Positions 8,509 through 16,947 of a stretch of DNA of 64,000 nt are shown here, piece by piece. The stretch spans positions 26,352 to 90,351 of the forward strand of contig CASBHZ010000003.1 in NCBI GenBank assembly GCA_949123685.1. The letters are read 5' to 3'. How positions within the stretch are numbered: the stretch's first letter is position 1; each line of letters opens with the position of its first letter. Origin of the DNA: an uncultured Bacteroidales bacterium (GTDB lineage Bacteria; Bacteroidota; Bacteroidia; Bacteroidales; Muribaculaceae). Under the pieces are notes generated by a model that made no database searches, was not told the DNA's origin, and saw nothing but the letters and a program-made list of their open reading frames with translations. The position numbers and the translations under genes are program-made.

Positions 8509-9774
8509 TCAATCGCCCCAATGCTTGCGGAGGGGGAATTTTGTGGGACGTAACAGGAGACGTAACGAGGTGGAATAGAAGAGATAGTTCCAGAACCAGT
8601 TGACCATGACACTCAGCTTGTTCCTCATGCCCAATATTGAGATAAGGTGAATGAAAAGCCATGTGAGCCAAGCGAAAAAACCTGAAAACGATAATCGTTT
8701 AAGGTCTGCCACTGCCCTGTTCTTACCGATGGTTGCCATTGATCCTTTGTCTTTATATTTGAATTTACGGCTAAATTTGCCGTCATTCAGGTTTTTTGCA
8801 AGGTTGCGAGCCTGCTGTATCGCAGGCTGTGCCATCTGGGGATGCCCCGAAGGGTAATCGTCGCATTGCATCAGGGCAATGTCTCCTACCGCCATAATCG
8901 AGTCTTCGTAACCTTTCACCCTGTTATACTCATCCACGATTATCCGGTTCCCTCTGCCTATTGTTTCCTGAGGTAACCCCGGCATCGGTTCCCCTTTCAC
9001 CCCCGCAGTCCATATCAGAGTTTCGTAATACTCCTGATGCCCGTCGGCGAAAGTGACATGTTTATTTTCATAGCTCTTTAGTCCCGTGTTCAACCGGACA
9101 TTCACCATCAGGCTTTCAAGGTCTTTCAGCGCTCTGTCCTGCGACTTTTTCTTCATGGCTCCGAGCAGACGTGGAGAAGCTTCTATGAGTGTCACGGTGA
9201 CATCGTCCGCTTCCAATTCGGGATACTCCTTGGAAAGGATATACTTCTTCATTTCACCTATAGCCCCGGCAATTTCCACTCCCGAAGGACCGCCGCCCAC
9301 CACAAGGAATGTGAGGAGCTGCCTGCGGCGCTCCGGGTCTTTACACATGGCGCCGCGTTCGAGACGGTCAAGGATTTCATCGCGGGTGTGTGCCGCTTCC
9401 GCAACTGTCTTGATGCCGAAAGTTTCTTCAGCAAGATTGTCCATCCCGAAATAATTATTGGTTGAGCCGGCAGCTATTATCAGTCTGTCGTAATCCAAGG
9501 TCTCGTAACTGGTTGTTACTCTTTTTGAATCTGGATCTATCATTTTTACATGTCCCATGTGATACGACGTGTTATGCATTTTTTTAAACTCACGTCTGAA
9601 AGGGAAACATATGTTTGCGCTGACCAGACCGGAAGAGGCGATCTGGTAGAAGAGTGGCGGGAAGCAATGAAAATTGTTGCGGTCCACCAAGCTTACACTA
9701 TATTTGTCAGGGTCAAGGCGTTTCGCCAGATTGAGTCCGGCAAACCCGCCTCCAATTATAACGATTTTTTCCAT
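8509..9774 (-). CDS. ndh: Type II NADH dehydrogenase (NAD(P)/FAD-dependent oxidoreductase)
   Basis: A 421-residue flavoprotein. The start at 9774 puts MEKIVIIGGGFAGLNLAK, the FAD-binding Rossmann motif, at the N-terminus; the upstream extension to 9834 is not conserved-looking. A second Rossmann motif VVGGGPSGVEIAGAIGEM binds NADH, and IMAVGDIALM is the late FAD motif. The C-terminus has two hydrophobic stretches (around FFAWLTWLFIHLISILG and VNWFWNYLFYSTSLRLLL) that likely anchor it to the inner face of the cytoplasmic membrane. It passes electrons from NADH to quinone without pumping protons. The gene is divergent from the TPR gene. Confidence 0.85.
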   Translation of the reverse strand: MEKIVIIGGGFAGLNLAKRLDPDKYSVSLVDRNNFHCFPPLFYQIASSGLVSANICFPFRREFKKMHNTSYHMGHVKMIDPDSKRVTTSYETLDYDRLIIAAGSTNNYFGMDNLAEETFGIKTVAEAAHTRDEILDRLERGAMCKDPERRRQLLTFLVVGGGPSGVEIAGAIGEMKKYILSKEYPELEADDVTVTLIEASPRLLGAMKKKSQDRALKDLESLMVNVRLNTGLKSYENKHVTFADGHQEYYETLIWTAGVKGEPMPGLPQETIGRGNRIIVDEYNRVKGYEDSIMAVGDIALMQCDDYPSGHPQMAQPAIQQARNLAKNLNDGKFSRKFKYKDKGSMATIGKNRAVADLKRLSFSGFFAWLTWLFIHLISILGMRNKLSVMVNWFWNYLFYSTSLRLLLRPTKFPLRKHWGD

Positions 9775-9859
9775 TTGTATGCTTATCTTGGAAAAGGAGG
9801 GTCCGTATTCTTTTAATTTTTTAACGAAATACAAGCTGTTAATGTTTCAAATTATTTGC

Positions 9860-9867
9860 TAAATTTG
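9860..9867 (+). promoter_or_regulatory. Promoter -7 box overlapping the start region of the TPR gene
   Basis: TAAATTTG ends only four bases before the GTG start at 9872, so a transcript from this box would begin at or next to the start codon. Confidence 0.45.
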
Positions 9868-9871
9868 CAAT

Positions 9872-11950
9872 GTGAAGAATTTAAACGGGTTCAAAAGGAG
9901 AAATAGGTTGTGGTCGCTGATTTTTTTAGTGGTCATGACGGTGACGTCGTCGGTAAATGTCACAGCGCAGGTTAATGCCGAGCAGGTGCTTAATATAGGG
10001 CGAAATGTGCTCTCGATGGAAGATTACATGCTTTCCATACAATATTTCAATCAGGCTATCAAGGCGAAGCCATATCTGTCGGATCCTTATTTCTTCCGTG
10101 CCCTTGCCAAACTTTATCTTGAAGACTATAAAGGTGCTGAAGAGGATTGCTCATTAGCTCTCGAGCGCAATAAATTCAAGACTGAAACATATAAAGTCAG
10201 AGGCTTCGCACGTCAGAACATGGGGAAGGACTCTCTTGCCGTGCTTGACTATGATGCCGGTTTGAATTATAATCCCGAAGATAAATATTTCCTTTATTAT
10301 AAGGCTGTAGCTCAGACTGAAATGAAAAAGAAGGAAGATGCGGAGGCTACTTTCGCACGATTGCTCCGCATTTATCCTCAGTTTGAAGACGGCTATGCCG
10401 CCCGCGGACGGTTGCGTGCCATTGAAGGAGACACCGTCGGTGCCCTCGCTGATCTTGACAAGGCGATAGGTATATCCAAGAACCTTATTAATGCCTTCCT
10501 TATGCGCGCTCAGATCAAGGCGGACCAAAAGAATTGGGAGGAGGCTCTTTCGGATATGGATGCGGCTATAAAATTGCAGCCGCAAGAGGCAGACCTTTAC
10601 GTGAACCGTGCCTATCTCCGTTATAATCTTGATGATTATTTCGGAGCAATGTCGGATTATAACTATACCCTTGAGCTTGAACCGTATAATTCTGCAGCGC
10701 TTTTTAATCGTGCCCTCCTGCGATATGAAGTCAAGGACCTTAACCGCGCGGCGGATGATTTCAACCAGGTGCTTAAGTATGATCCGGATAATTTCCATGC
10801 CCGCTATAACCTTGGACTTGTGAACATGGAACGTGGAAATAACAAGGAAGCGCTTGCCGATTTTGACCAGATCACCCGTAAGTATCCTCGCTTTTATCCG
10901 GCTTATTATGCCAAGGCAGAGGTCTATAGGAATATGGGAGACATGAGGACTGCGATGCAGCATGTTTATACGGGAGACGATCTCGTGAAACGATATGTGA
11001 GCAATCCCGAGAAGAATCCACTTGACAGACCCACTATCGCACCCGGCAAAACACGCACGGCGCGTGGTGCGGATGATGGCGAAAGTGAGATTGATGTGAT
11101 GGACAGGTTTAACCAGCTTGTCACCGTAGGTAGTGCCTCGGAACAGACCCAACTGACTTACAATGAGAAAATAAAAGGTCGTGTTCAGGATAGGGACATT
11201 CGAGTGGAGCCGGAGCCTGCTTATATGCTTTCACTTCATGATTCACCATCTTCGTTGCGTTCCACGTCAAACTATTTCCGCGAACTCGATGAATTTAACC
11301 AGCGGGGTTATGTGGCGGACAAGATATATCTCTCGACCGGTGTGGATGCAATTGAAGAGGCGGCTTTCCAGAAACTTTTCGACCGTGCCGATTTCTATGA
11401 AGGTGTGGTGTCTGACGGGAAAGCGAGGGCTGCCGATATGCTTATATTGGGAGTCGTGAGGACCATGCTTAAGAATTATCCTGCAGCAATTGAAGCTTTG
11501 AATGCTGCGATTGAGAAAGATCCCGGCTTCACCATGGCATACATGGCTCGTGCATATGCGAGAAACATTGAAATGAAAACCGGAAAATCATCAGTGGCAG
11601 AAGACGCCATGGAAGAAGATCAGGCTGCGTCGGCGCTGCGTCAGCGTCAGTCTCAGAAATATCTGGCGGATATAATAGCTGATTATGACAAGGCGTTAGC
11701 CCTGAATCCGCGTCTGGTTTATGCCTGGCTCAATAAGGGAAATATATTTTATGAGGCAGGGGATTATACATCCGCCTTGCAATGCTATGCCGAAGCAATC
11801 CGCCTTGACCCCTCGTTCGGTTCAGCATATTATAACAGGGGGATTGCATATCTTCACGTGGGCAATAAGAGGCAGGCGTTCGTTGACCTGAGCAAAGCCG
11901 GAGAACTCGGTGTCTTGCCGAGTTATAACCTCCTTAAAAGAATGAAGTGA
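9872..11950 (+). CDS. Secreted or periplasmic TPR-repeat protein
   Basis: A 692-residue protein that starts with GTG. An N-terminal basic stretch and hydrophobic segment (LWSLIFLVVMTVTSSVNVTAQ) form a signal peptide. About ten TPR units are visible in two blocks, roughly residues 35-350 and 515-690, with typical ends such as ALFNRALLRYEVKDLNRAADDFNQ and AYYNRGIAYLHVGN; the linker (about 370-510) is charged and lacks repeats. TPR arrays are protein-binding scaffolds; no enzymatic domain is seen. The gene has its own -7 box and stands alone between ndh and the thrS operon. I do not recognise a named family. Confidence 0.75.
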   Translation: MKNLNGFKRRNRLWSLIFLVVMTVTSSVNVTAQVNAEQVLNIGRNVLSMEDYMLSIQYFNQAIKAKPYLSDPYFFRALAKLYLEDYKGAEEDCSLALERNKFKTETYKVRGFARQNMGKDSLAVLDYDAGLNYNPEDKYFLYYKAVAQTEMKKKEDAEATFARLLRIYPQFEDGYAARGRLRAIEGDTVGALADLDKAIGISKNLINAFLMRAQIKADQKNWEEALSDMDAAIKLQPQEADLYVNRAYLRYNLDDYFGAMSDYNYTLELEPYNSAALFNRALLRYEVKDLNRAADDFNQVLKYDPDNFHARYNLGLVNMERGNNKEALADFDQITRKYPRFYPAYYAKAEVYRNMGDMRTAMQHVYTGDDLVKRYVSNPEKNPLDRPTIAPGKTRTARGADDGESEIDVMDRFNQLVTVGSASEQTQLTYNEKIKGRVQDRDIRVEPEPAYMLSLHDSPSSLRSTSNYFRELDEFNQRGYVADKIYLSTGVDAIEEAAFQKLFDRADFYEGVVSDGKARAADMLILGVVRTMLKNYPAAIEALNAAIEKDPGFTMAYMARAYARNIEMKTGKSSVAEDAMEEDQAASALRQRQSQKYLADIIADYDKALALNPRLVYAWLNKGNIFYEAGDYTSALQCYAEAIRLDPSFGSAYYNRGIAYLHVGNKRQAFVDLSKAGELGVLPSYNLLKRMK

Positions 11951-11979
11951 TTGATAAGTCCTGCAGCATGTAAATGGCT

Positions 11980-12011
11980 TTTGCATAATTAATTATTTTT
12001 TTGTATCTTTG
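11980..12011 (+). promoter_or_regulatory. Promoter of the thrS-infC-rpmI-rplT operon
   Basis: TTTG at 11980-11983 and TATCTTTG at 12004-12011 with 20 bases between, followed by a leader of about 70 nt before the thrS ATG. Confidence 0.75.
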
Positions 12012-12085
12012 CGCGGATAATGGAGATTCTTCACTGGAATCTCTGTTTGTTTATTTGTATTGAATTGAATATAAAAAAGATAGAT

Positions 12086-14023
12086 ATGATCAATATAACT
12101 TTTCCTGATGGCAGCGTTAAGCAATTTGAGAGCGGTGTTACGCCGTTTCAGGTTGCCGAGAGTATCAGTCCGCGATTTGCCGCCGACGTGTTGGCTGCAA
12201 AAGTGAATGGAGAGGAGTGGGATATTTCCCGCCCGATTTCGATGGATGCTTCCATTGAGCTTTTCAAGTGGGACTCTCCGGAAGGTAAGCACGCATTCTG
12301 GCATTCTTCCGCCCATCTTCTTGCCGAGGCTCTTCAGGAACTATATCCCGGTGTCAAGTTCGGTATCGGTCCCGCGATAGAAAACGGGTTCTACTATGAT
12401 ATTGATCCGGGTGAACACAAGATCACTTCCGATGATTTTGCCAAGATCGAGAAGAAGATGTTGGAACTCGTTTCCAAAAAAGAAGATATTGTCCGTCGTG
12501 ACATCGCGAAAGATGATGCCCTCAAGATGTTCGGAGACAGAGGCGAGACTTATAAATGCGAACTTATAAGTGAACTTGAAGACGGTCATATCACAACCTA
12601 TACCCAAGGAGACTTCACAGACCTCTGTCGCGGTCCCCATCTTCCGTCTACTGCGGCTATAAAGGCTGTCAAGATACTCTCTCTTGCCGGTGCTTATTGG
12701 CGTGGAGACGAGAAACGCGCCCAGCTTGTGCGTGTATATGGCGTTTCATTCCCTAAGAAGAAGATGCTTGATGAGTATCTTGCGCTTCTTGAGGAGGCTA
12801 AGAAGCGTGACCACCGTAAACTTGGCAAGGAGATGGAGCTGTTCGCTTTCTCTTCGACAGTGGGACAGGGTTTGCCTCTCTGGCTTCCCAAGGGTGCTGC
12901 GCTTCGCGACCGTCTTGAGCAGTTCCTGCGCAAGATACAGAAAGAATACGGGTATCTTCAGGTGATAACTCCGCATATCGGCAACAAACAGCTTTATGTC
13001 ACCTCCGGTCACTGGGCTAAATATGGAAAAGACTCATTCCAGCCGATCAAGACCCCGCAGGAGGGAGAGGAATATATGCTCAAGCCGATGAACTGCCCTC
13101 ACCATTGCGAAATCTATAAGGCATCACCCAGAAGTTACCGCGACCTTCCCCTGCGTTTTGCTGAGTTCGGCACTGTATATCGTTATGAACAGAGTGGCGA
13201 GCTTCACGGACTTACCCGAGTGCGTGGATTCACTCAGGATGATGCTCACCTTTTCTGTGCACCCGAGCAGATCAAGGATGAATTTCTCAAGGTGATGGAT
13301 ATTATCCTTTATATTTTCAAGGCTCTTGACTTTAAGGATTATGAGGTGCAGATTTCACTTCGTGATCCTAAAAACAAAGAGAAATACATAGGATCTGACG
13401 AGAACTGGCATCTTGCTGAAAACGCGATTATCGAAGCTTGCGCGGAGAAAGGTCTTCCCGCACGTCAGGTTGAAGGAGAAGCGGCTTTCTATGGTCCGAA
13501 ACTCGACTTCATGGTGAAAGACGCTATCGGTCGCCGTTGGCAGCTTGGAACTATCCAGGTTGACTACAACCTTCCCGAGCGTTTCGATCTTGAATATACC
13601 GGTTCCGACAATCAGAAGCACCGTCCTGTCATGATTCACCGTGCACCCTTCGGGTCTATGGAGCGTTTTGTTGCCGTACTTCTCGAGCACACTGCAGGTA
13701 AACTTCCGCTCTGGCTTATTCCGGAGCAGTGTGTCGTGCTTCCGATCAGCGAGAAGTTTAATGACTATGCAGCCCATGTAGTCAAGGAGCTTGACAATCA
13801 TGGAGTCCGCGCCATTGTTGATGACAGAAACGAGAAGATCGGAAAGAAAATTCGCGACAATGAGCTCAAAAAAATACCTTATTTGCTTATTGTTGGTGAA
13901 AAAGAGGCTCAAAATGACGAAGTTTCTGTAAGAAAACAGGGCGAAGGTGACAAAGGTACGATGAAAATCATTAACTTTGCAGACGAAATCAATGCCGAGG
14001 TGGCAAAGATGACAAATAAATAA
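12086..14023 (+). CDS. thrS: Threonine-tRNA ligase
   Basis: A 645-residue class II synthetase. Domains in order: TGS (about 1-60, starting [10 protein letters not shown]), the editing domain with [11 protein letters not shown] and a late Cys/His pair, the catalytic core with the zinc-binding [10 protein letters not shown] and class II motif 3 around [18 protein letters not shown], and the C-terminal anticodon-binding domain beginning near [13 protein letters not shown]. The frame is open upstream to 12020, but the extra 22 residues lie before the conserved TGS start and overlap the leader. The gene is first in the translation operon; infC begins 29 bases after its stop. Confidence 0.96.
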   Translation: MINITFPDGSVKQFESGVTPFQVAESISPRFAADVLAAKVNGEEWDISRPISMDASIELFKWDSPEGKHAFWHSSAHLLAEALQELYPGVKFGIGPAIENGFYYDIDPGEHKITSDDFAKIEKKMLELVSKKEDIVRRDIAKDDALKMFGDRGETYKCELISELEDGHITTYTQGDFTDLCRGPHLPSTAAIKAVKILSLAGAYWRGDEKRAQLVRVYGVSFPKKKMLDEYLALLEEAKKRDHRKLGKEMELFAFSSTVGQGLPLWLPKGAALRDRLEQFLRKIQKEYGYLQVITPHIGNKQLYVTSGHWAKYGKDSFQPIKTPQEGEEYMLKPMNCPHHCEIYKASPRSYRDLPLRFAEFGTVYRYEQSGELHGLTRVRGFTQDDAHLFCAPEQIKDEFLKVMDIILYIFKALDFKDYEVQISLRDPKNKEKYIGSDENWHLAENAIIEACAEKGLPARQVEGEAAFYGPKLDFMVKDAIGRRWQLGTIQVDYNLPERFDLEYTGSDNQKHRPVMIHRAPFGSMERFVAVLLEHTAGKLPLWLIPEQCVVLPISEKFNDYAAHVVKELDNHGVRAIVDDRNEKIGKKIRDNELKKIPYLLIVGEKEAQNDEVSVRKQGEGDKGTMKIINFADEINAEVAKMTNK

Positions 14024-14052
14024 GGAAAAAGCTGCAAGGCAAATATTATTAA

Positions 14053-14742
14053 ATGGAGAAAAAACCACAATTTAGCGGTCCCCGCCGACCGATGGGCCCC
14101 GCAGGTCCGAAGCCGCGTCCCGGACAGCGTCCCCGCAAGGGCAACGAGCGCAATAGCCGTGACCCCTATGTGATCAACGAATATATCCGTGCCCGCGAGG
14201 TGCGCCTCGTAGGTGACAATGTGGAGCAGGGTGTCTATCCGATTGAGAAGGCACGTCGCATTGCCGAGGAGATGGAGCTCGACCTGATCGAGATCTCGCC
14301 GAATGCGGAGCCGCCTGTATGCCGTATCCTTGATTATCAGAAATTCCTCTATCAGCAGAAAAAACGTCAGAAGGAACAGAAAGCCAAGGCAGCCAAGGTT
14401 GTTGTGAAGGAGATCCGTTTCGGTCCTCAGACAGATGACCATGACTATAACTTCAAGTTGAAGCATGCTGTCGGTTTCCTCAAGGAGGGTTCCAAAGTGA
14501 AAGCATACGTGTTTTTCCGCGGGCGCTCCATCCTGTTCAAGGAGCAGGGAGAAGTGTTGCTTCTCCGTTTCGCCAACGACTTGGAGGAATATGGCAAGGT
14601 TGAGATGATGCCTGTGCTTGAAGGCAAGCGCATGACCATAATGCTCACCCCGCTTAAGGCACCGGCAAAGAAAGAGGATTCAAAGAAAGAGGGAAAGAAG
14701 CCTGAATTGAAAGAATCAGCAAAAGAAGAGGGTGCTGAATAA
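14053..14742 (+). CDS. infC: Translation initiation factor IF-3
   Basis: A 229-residue IF-3, longer than the usual 180. The N-domain begins at about residue 40 ([16 protein letters not shown]) and the C-domain carries [24 protein letters not shown] split over two halves, ending near KRMTIMLTP. Both ends are extended: the first 40 residues are a Pro/Gly/Arg-rich low-complexity arm and the last 30 are Lys/Glu-rich. The start is an ordinary ATG, unlike the rare AUU used for autoregulation in enterobacteria. IF-3 keeps 30S subunits free and checks the initiator tRNA. It is the second gene of the operon. Confidence 0.95.
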   Translation: MEKKPQFSGPRRPMGPAGPKPRPGQRPRKGNERNSRDPYVINEYIRAREVRLVGDNVEQGVYPIEKARRIAEEMELDLIEISPNAEPPVCRILDYQKFLYQQKKRQKEQKAKAAKVVVKEIRFGPQTDDHDYNFKLKHAVGFLKEGSKVKAYVFFRGRSILFKEQGEVLLLRFANDLEEYGKVEMMPVLEGKRMTIMLTPLKAPAKKEDSKKEGKKPELKESAKEEGAE

Positions 14743-14770
14743 TAAAAAACGAAAAAAGCCGTTTGTATAA

Positions 14771-14829
14771 ACCGGATACCGGGAAATACGCACGGTAAAG
14801 ATAAATAGAGACCGTAGGCACTCAGTGCC
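14771..14829 (+). promoter_or_regulatory. Structured leader between infC and rpmI
   Basis: Three short hairpins are packed in the 122-base infC-rpmI gap: ACCGG-ATA-CCGG near 14771-14783, ACGGT (14792-14796) with ACCGT (14811-14815), and GGCAC (14817-14821) with GTGCC (14825-14829). The position is where ribosomal protein L20 controls its own operon in other bacteria. The structure does not obviously match the known Firmicutes or enterobacterial elements; regulation here is inferred from position. Confidence 0.35.
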
Positions 14830-14864
14830 GAGGTGAATTTTTAAACAACTAAATTTTCAAAACA

Positions 14865-15062
14865 ATGCCTAAAGTAAAGACCAATGCCGCGTCCAAGAAG
14901 CGTTTCGCGCTCACCGGCACAGGGAAAATCAAAAGGAAACACGCTTATCACAGCCACATTCTGACAAAGAAGAGCACTAAGCGTAAGAGAAATCTTGACC
15001 ACACAGCGTTGGTTCATGATGCAAACCTTAAGTCGATTCGCGAACTTCTCTGCCTCCGTTAA
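14865..15062 (+). CDS. rpmI: Ribosomal protein bL35
   Basis: A 65-residue, very basic protein of the usual length, starting [14 protein letters not shown] and containing [19 protein letters not shown], both conserved in bL35. It is a late-assembling large-subunit protein. It follows infC after a structured 122-base gap and precedes rplT by 104 bases in the standard infC-rpmI-rplT order. Confidence 0.96.
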   Translation: MPKVKTNAASKKRFALTGTGKIKRKHAYHSHILTKKSTKRKRNLDHTALVHDANLKSIRELLCLR

Positions 15063-15166
15063 TCGAATTTCCCAATTTTACTTTTATCAATTTTTATTAA
15101 CCGAACGCCCAGCTCCGCAAGTGCATACTTAATTGATTGCCGCTGACGTTCAAAAAATCAAAAAAG

Positions 15167-15514
15167 ATGCCAAGATCAGTAAATCACGTTGCCTCACGAG
15201 CAAGAAGAAAGAAAATCCTTAAACTCACCCGTGGTTATTACGGCAGCCGCCGCAATGTGTGGACCGTAGCTAAAAACACTTGGGAGAAAGGTCTGACCTA
15301 TGCTTACCGCGACCGCAAGCAGAAAAAACGCGACTTCCGTGCGCTTTGGATTCAGCGTATCAATGCTGCAGCACGTCAGGAGGGTCTTTCATACTCAATG
15401 CTCATGGGTCTTATTCATAAAGCTGGAATCGAGATCAACCGTAAGGTTCTCGCTGAGCTCGCAATGAACAACCCGGCAGCTTTTAAAGCTATCGTTGAAA
15501 AAGTTAAAGGTTAA
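15167..15514 (+). CDS. rplT: Ribosomal protein bL20
   Basis: A 115-residue basic protein. The frame is open from 15137, but the ATG at 15167 gives the invariant start [16 protein letters not shown]; the longer version would put [10 protein letters not shown] in front. [11 protein letters not shown] and [17 protein letters not shown] are the conserved core. It is essential for 50S assembly and in many bacteria represses its own operon by binding leader RNA. A strong intrinsic terminator follows directly, closing the operon. Confidence 0.96.
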   Translation: MPRSVNHVASRARRKKILKLTRGYYGSRRNVWTVAKNTWEKGLTYAYRDRKQKKRDFRALWIQRINAAARQEGLSYSMLMGLIHKAGIEINRKVLAELAMNNPAAFKAIVEKVKG

Positions 15515-15528
15515 TTTAACCTTAAGCG

Positions 15529-15570
15529 AAAATTGCCTTGTGTAACTTAGTTGCACAAGGCAATTTTTTT
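15529..15570 (+). terminator. Intrinsic terminator of the thrS-rplT operon
   Basis: AATTGCCTTGTG (15531-15542) pairs perfectly with CACAAGGCAATT (15554-15565), followed by a run of T. Confidence 0.9.
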
Positions 15571-15591
15571 TGTTAAAAAAGCGTGAGGGTG

Positions 15592-15622
15592 TTGCAAAAT
15601 TGAACAGCTTGCATTATCTTTG
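15592..15622 (+). promoter_or_regulatory. Promoter of the 6S-like RNA
   Basis: TTG at 15592-15594 and TATCTTTG at 15615-15622, about 20 bases apart, lie just after the rplT terminator and before a gene-free 350 bases that end in a second terminator. Confidence 0.75.
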
Positions 15623-15629
15623 CGTTATA

Positions 15630-15937
15630 AAACAAAGCAAGAGTGCTTCGGAATCCTGAATTTGATACAGACCTCAGATGACCGCGAGGTAACGAAGATT
15701 CAGTATGCCGGTGAAGTATACCACATCAAAGCAAATTGGGAAACTCATCAAATTTTATAGAAATACCGAGACATTCTTGTCTGTCGATGGCGGGCCCCGC
15801 GCCGCAAGGCGTTGACTTCGGTCGCAGGCGGATTACAAAGATTGGCAAGACCTCAAAACTTGTCATTCGGAGTTTCGTCACATTCCTTTGATGTGGACCT
15901 TAAAAGAGCCGATGAGCATTTGCTCATCGGCTCTTTA
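15630..15937 (+). ncRNA. ssrS: 6S-like RNA (Bacteroidales-1 motif candidate)
   Basis: A non-coding unit of about 310 nt with its own promoter and terminator directly downstream of rplT, the position described for the Bacteroidales-1 RNA motif, which was later grouped with 6S RNA. Long-range pairing is visible: CCACATCAAAG (15721-15731) with CTTTGATGTGG (15886-15896), then GAAACTC (15740-15746) with GAGTTTC (15870-15876), making an extended rod with bulges. A 5' hairpin is formed by CTGAAT (15656-15661) with ATTCAG (15698-15703), enclosing ACCTC/GAGGT. 6S RNA mimics an open promoter and sequesters RNA polymerase. The assignment rests on position and architecture rather than on a covariance-model match. 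Confidence 0.65.
15903..15936 (+). terminator. Terminator of the 6S-like RNA
   Basis: Perfect 16-bp stem, AAAGAGCCGATGAGCA with TGCTCATCGGCTCTTT, around a TT loop. Confidence 0.85.
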
Positions 15938-15978
15938 CATTGCATTGGATGCCTATTGATATAAATGTATTATAAATT

Positions 15979-16731
15979 ATGAAAGACGTAAGAGAAACAT
16001 TATTGCAGCGCACAAGCGTGCGCCGATATGAGAGAGAAATCATTCCGGAGGAAACAATGGAATTTATTTTCGATTCGATCCGGAATACCCCAACTTCCTA
16101 TAACGGACAGCAATTCTCAGTCATAGATATTTCAGACCAGTCGCTTAAAGAGGAACTTTATGCGATTACAGGTCAAAAGCAGCTTAAAACCAGCAACAGG
16201 TTACTTATATTCTGTTCTGATTATAATAAGATTTCCCTTCTTGCCGACAAGAAAGGGTTGAAGATGCCTGCATTTACAGACACAATGGATGGCGTGACTA
16301 TCGGTATAATCGACGCCTCGCTTGCTATGATGAGTGCTGTTGTCGCTGCGCAGTCGGCAGGTCTCGGCTCGAACTGTATCGGCTATTTGCGCACTGCAGA
16401 TCCGGCAAAAATTGCAGAACTGTTGAAACTTCCCAAAGGTGTGTTCGTGGTTTGCGGTCTTGCACTCGGTATTCCGCGCGAACAGCCGGACCTTAAGCCG
16501 AAGCAGCCTATGCCGTTGATGATCCACAAGAACCATTATCGTCAGGACAGTGACAAGATGGTTGAGGAGATGGAGGCATACGACGATGTCGTGAGGCGTT
16601 ACAACCAGACGCGAGCCGGAGGAACTACCGACAATGACTGGGTGGCTCATATCATAAATTATTATGATCATGCCATGGAATACCGTATCCTTGATTATCT
16701 CAAGGCTCAGGGTTACGACATTAAACGTTAG
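15979..16731 (+). CDS. NfsA/FRP-type nitroreductase family flavoprotein
   Basis: A 250-residue FMN-dependent oxidoreductase. The start RTSVRRYE is the nitroreductase FMN-phosphate site; TPTSYNGQQFSVI and AAQSAGLGSNCIGYLR are further FMN-contacting segments, and FVVCGLALGIP is the usual late beta strand. Length and the Gln-rich TPTSYNGQQ segment resemble the NADPH-dependent NfsA/FRP group more than the short NfnB group. Substrate in the cell is unknown; such enzymes reduce quinones, flavins and nitro compounds. It stands alone between the 6S-like RNA and a bidirectional terminator. Confidence 0.8.
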   Translation: MKDVRETLLQRTSVRRYEREIIPEETMEFIFDSIRNTPTSYNGQQFSVIDISDQSLKEELYAITGQKQLKTSNRLLIFCSDYNKISLLADKKGLKMPAFTDTMDGVTIGIIDASLAMMSAVVAAQSAGLGSNCIGYLRTADPAKIAELLKLPKGVFVVCGLALGIPREQPDLKPKQPMPLMIHKNHYRQDSDKMVEEMEAYDDVVRRYNQTRAGGTTDNDWVAHIINYYDHAMEYRILDYLKAQGYDIKR

Positions 16732-16848
16732 GAGGAGAGTTATTTCTTAAAAAATCTTAACGTTTAAACCAAATAGCGTTTAATTTGTCTCATAAATAGG
16801 TAATTGTCGCAGACGTTGCCGAAAATAATAAAACAATGCTTTCGCGAC

Positions 16849-16884
16849 AAAAACGGAGCAAGCTTGCGAGCTTACTCCGTTTTT
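16849..16884. terminator. Bidirectional terminator between the nitroreductase gene and prfC
   Basis: AAAAACGGAG (16849-16858) and CTCCGTTTTT (16875-16884) form a 10-bp stem, extended by AAGCT/AGCTT, with T-rich flanks on both strands between convergent genes. Confidence 0.85.
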
Positions 16885-16947
16885 CTTTTATATCCGTCAC
16901 AGTGCTCCGGGATTCTTCCACAAAACTGAAGTGATTTAAATGATTTC

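Noticed and set aside
10154..11152. 332-codon minus-strand open frame opposite the TPR gene
   Set aside because: It lies fully inside a well-supported TPR coding sequence and its translation has no domain pattern; codon bias on the opposite strand explains it.
12020..12085. 22-residue N-terminal extension of thrS
   Set aside because: It begins right at the predicted transcription start and precedes the conserved TGS start.
13355..14068. 237-codon minus-strand open frame opposite the thrS 3' end
   Set aside because: Overlaps conserved thrS sequence, and the translation is unlike any protein I know.
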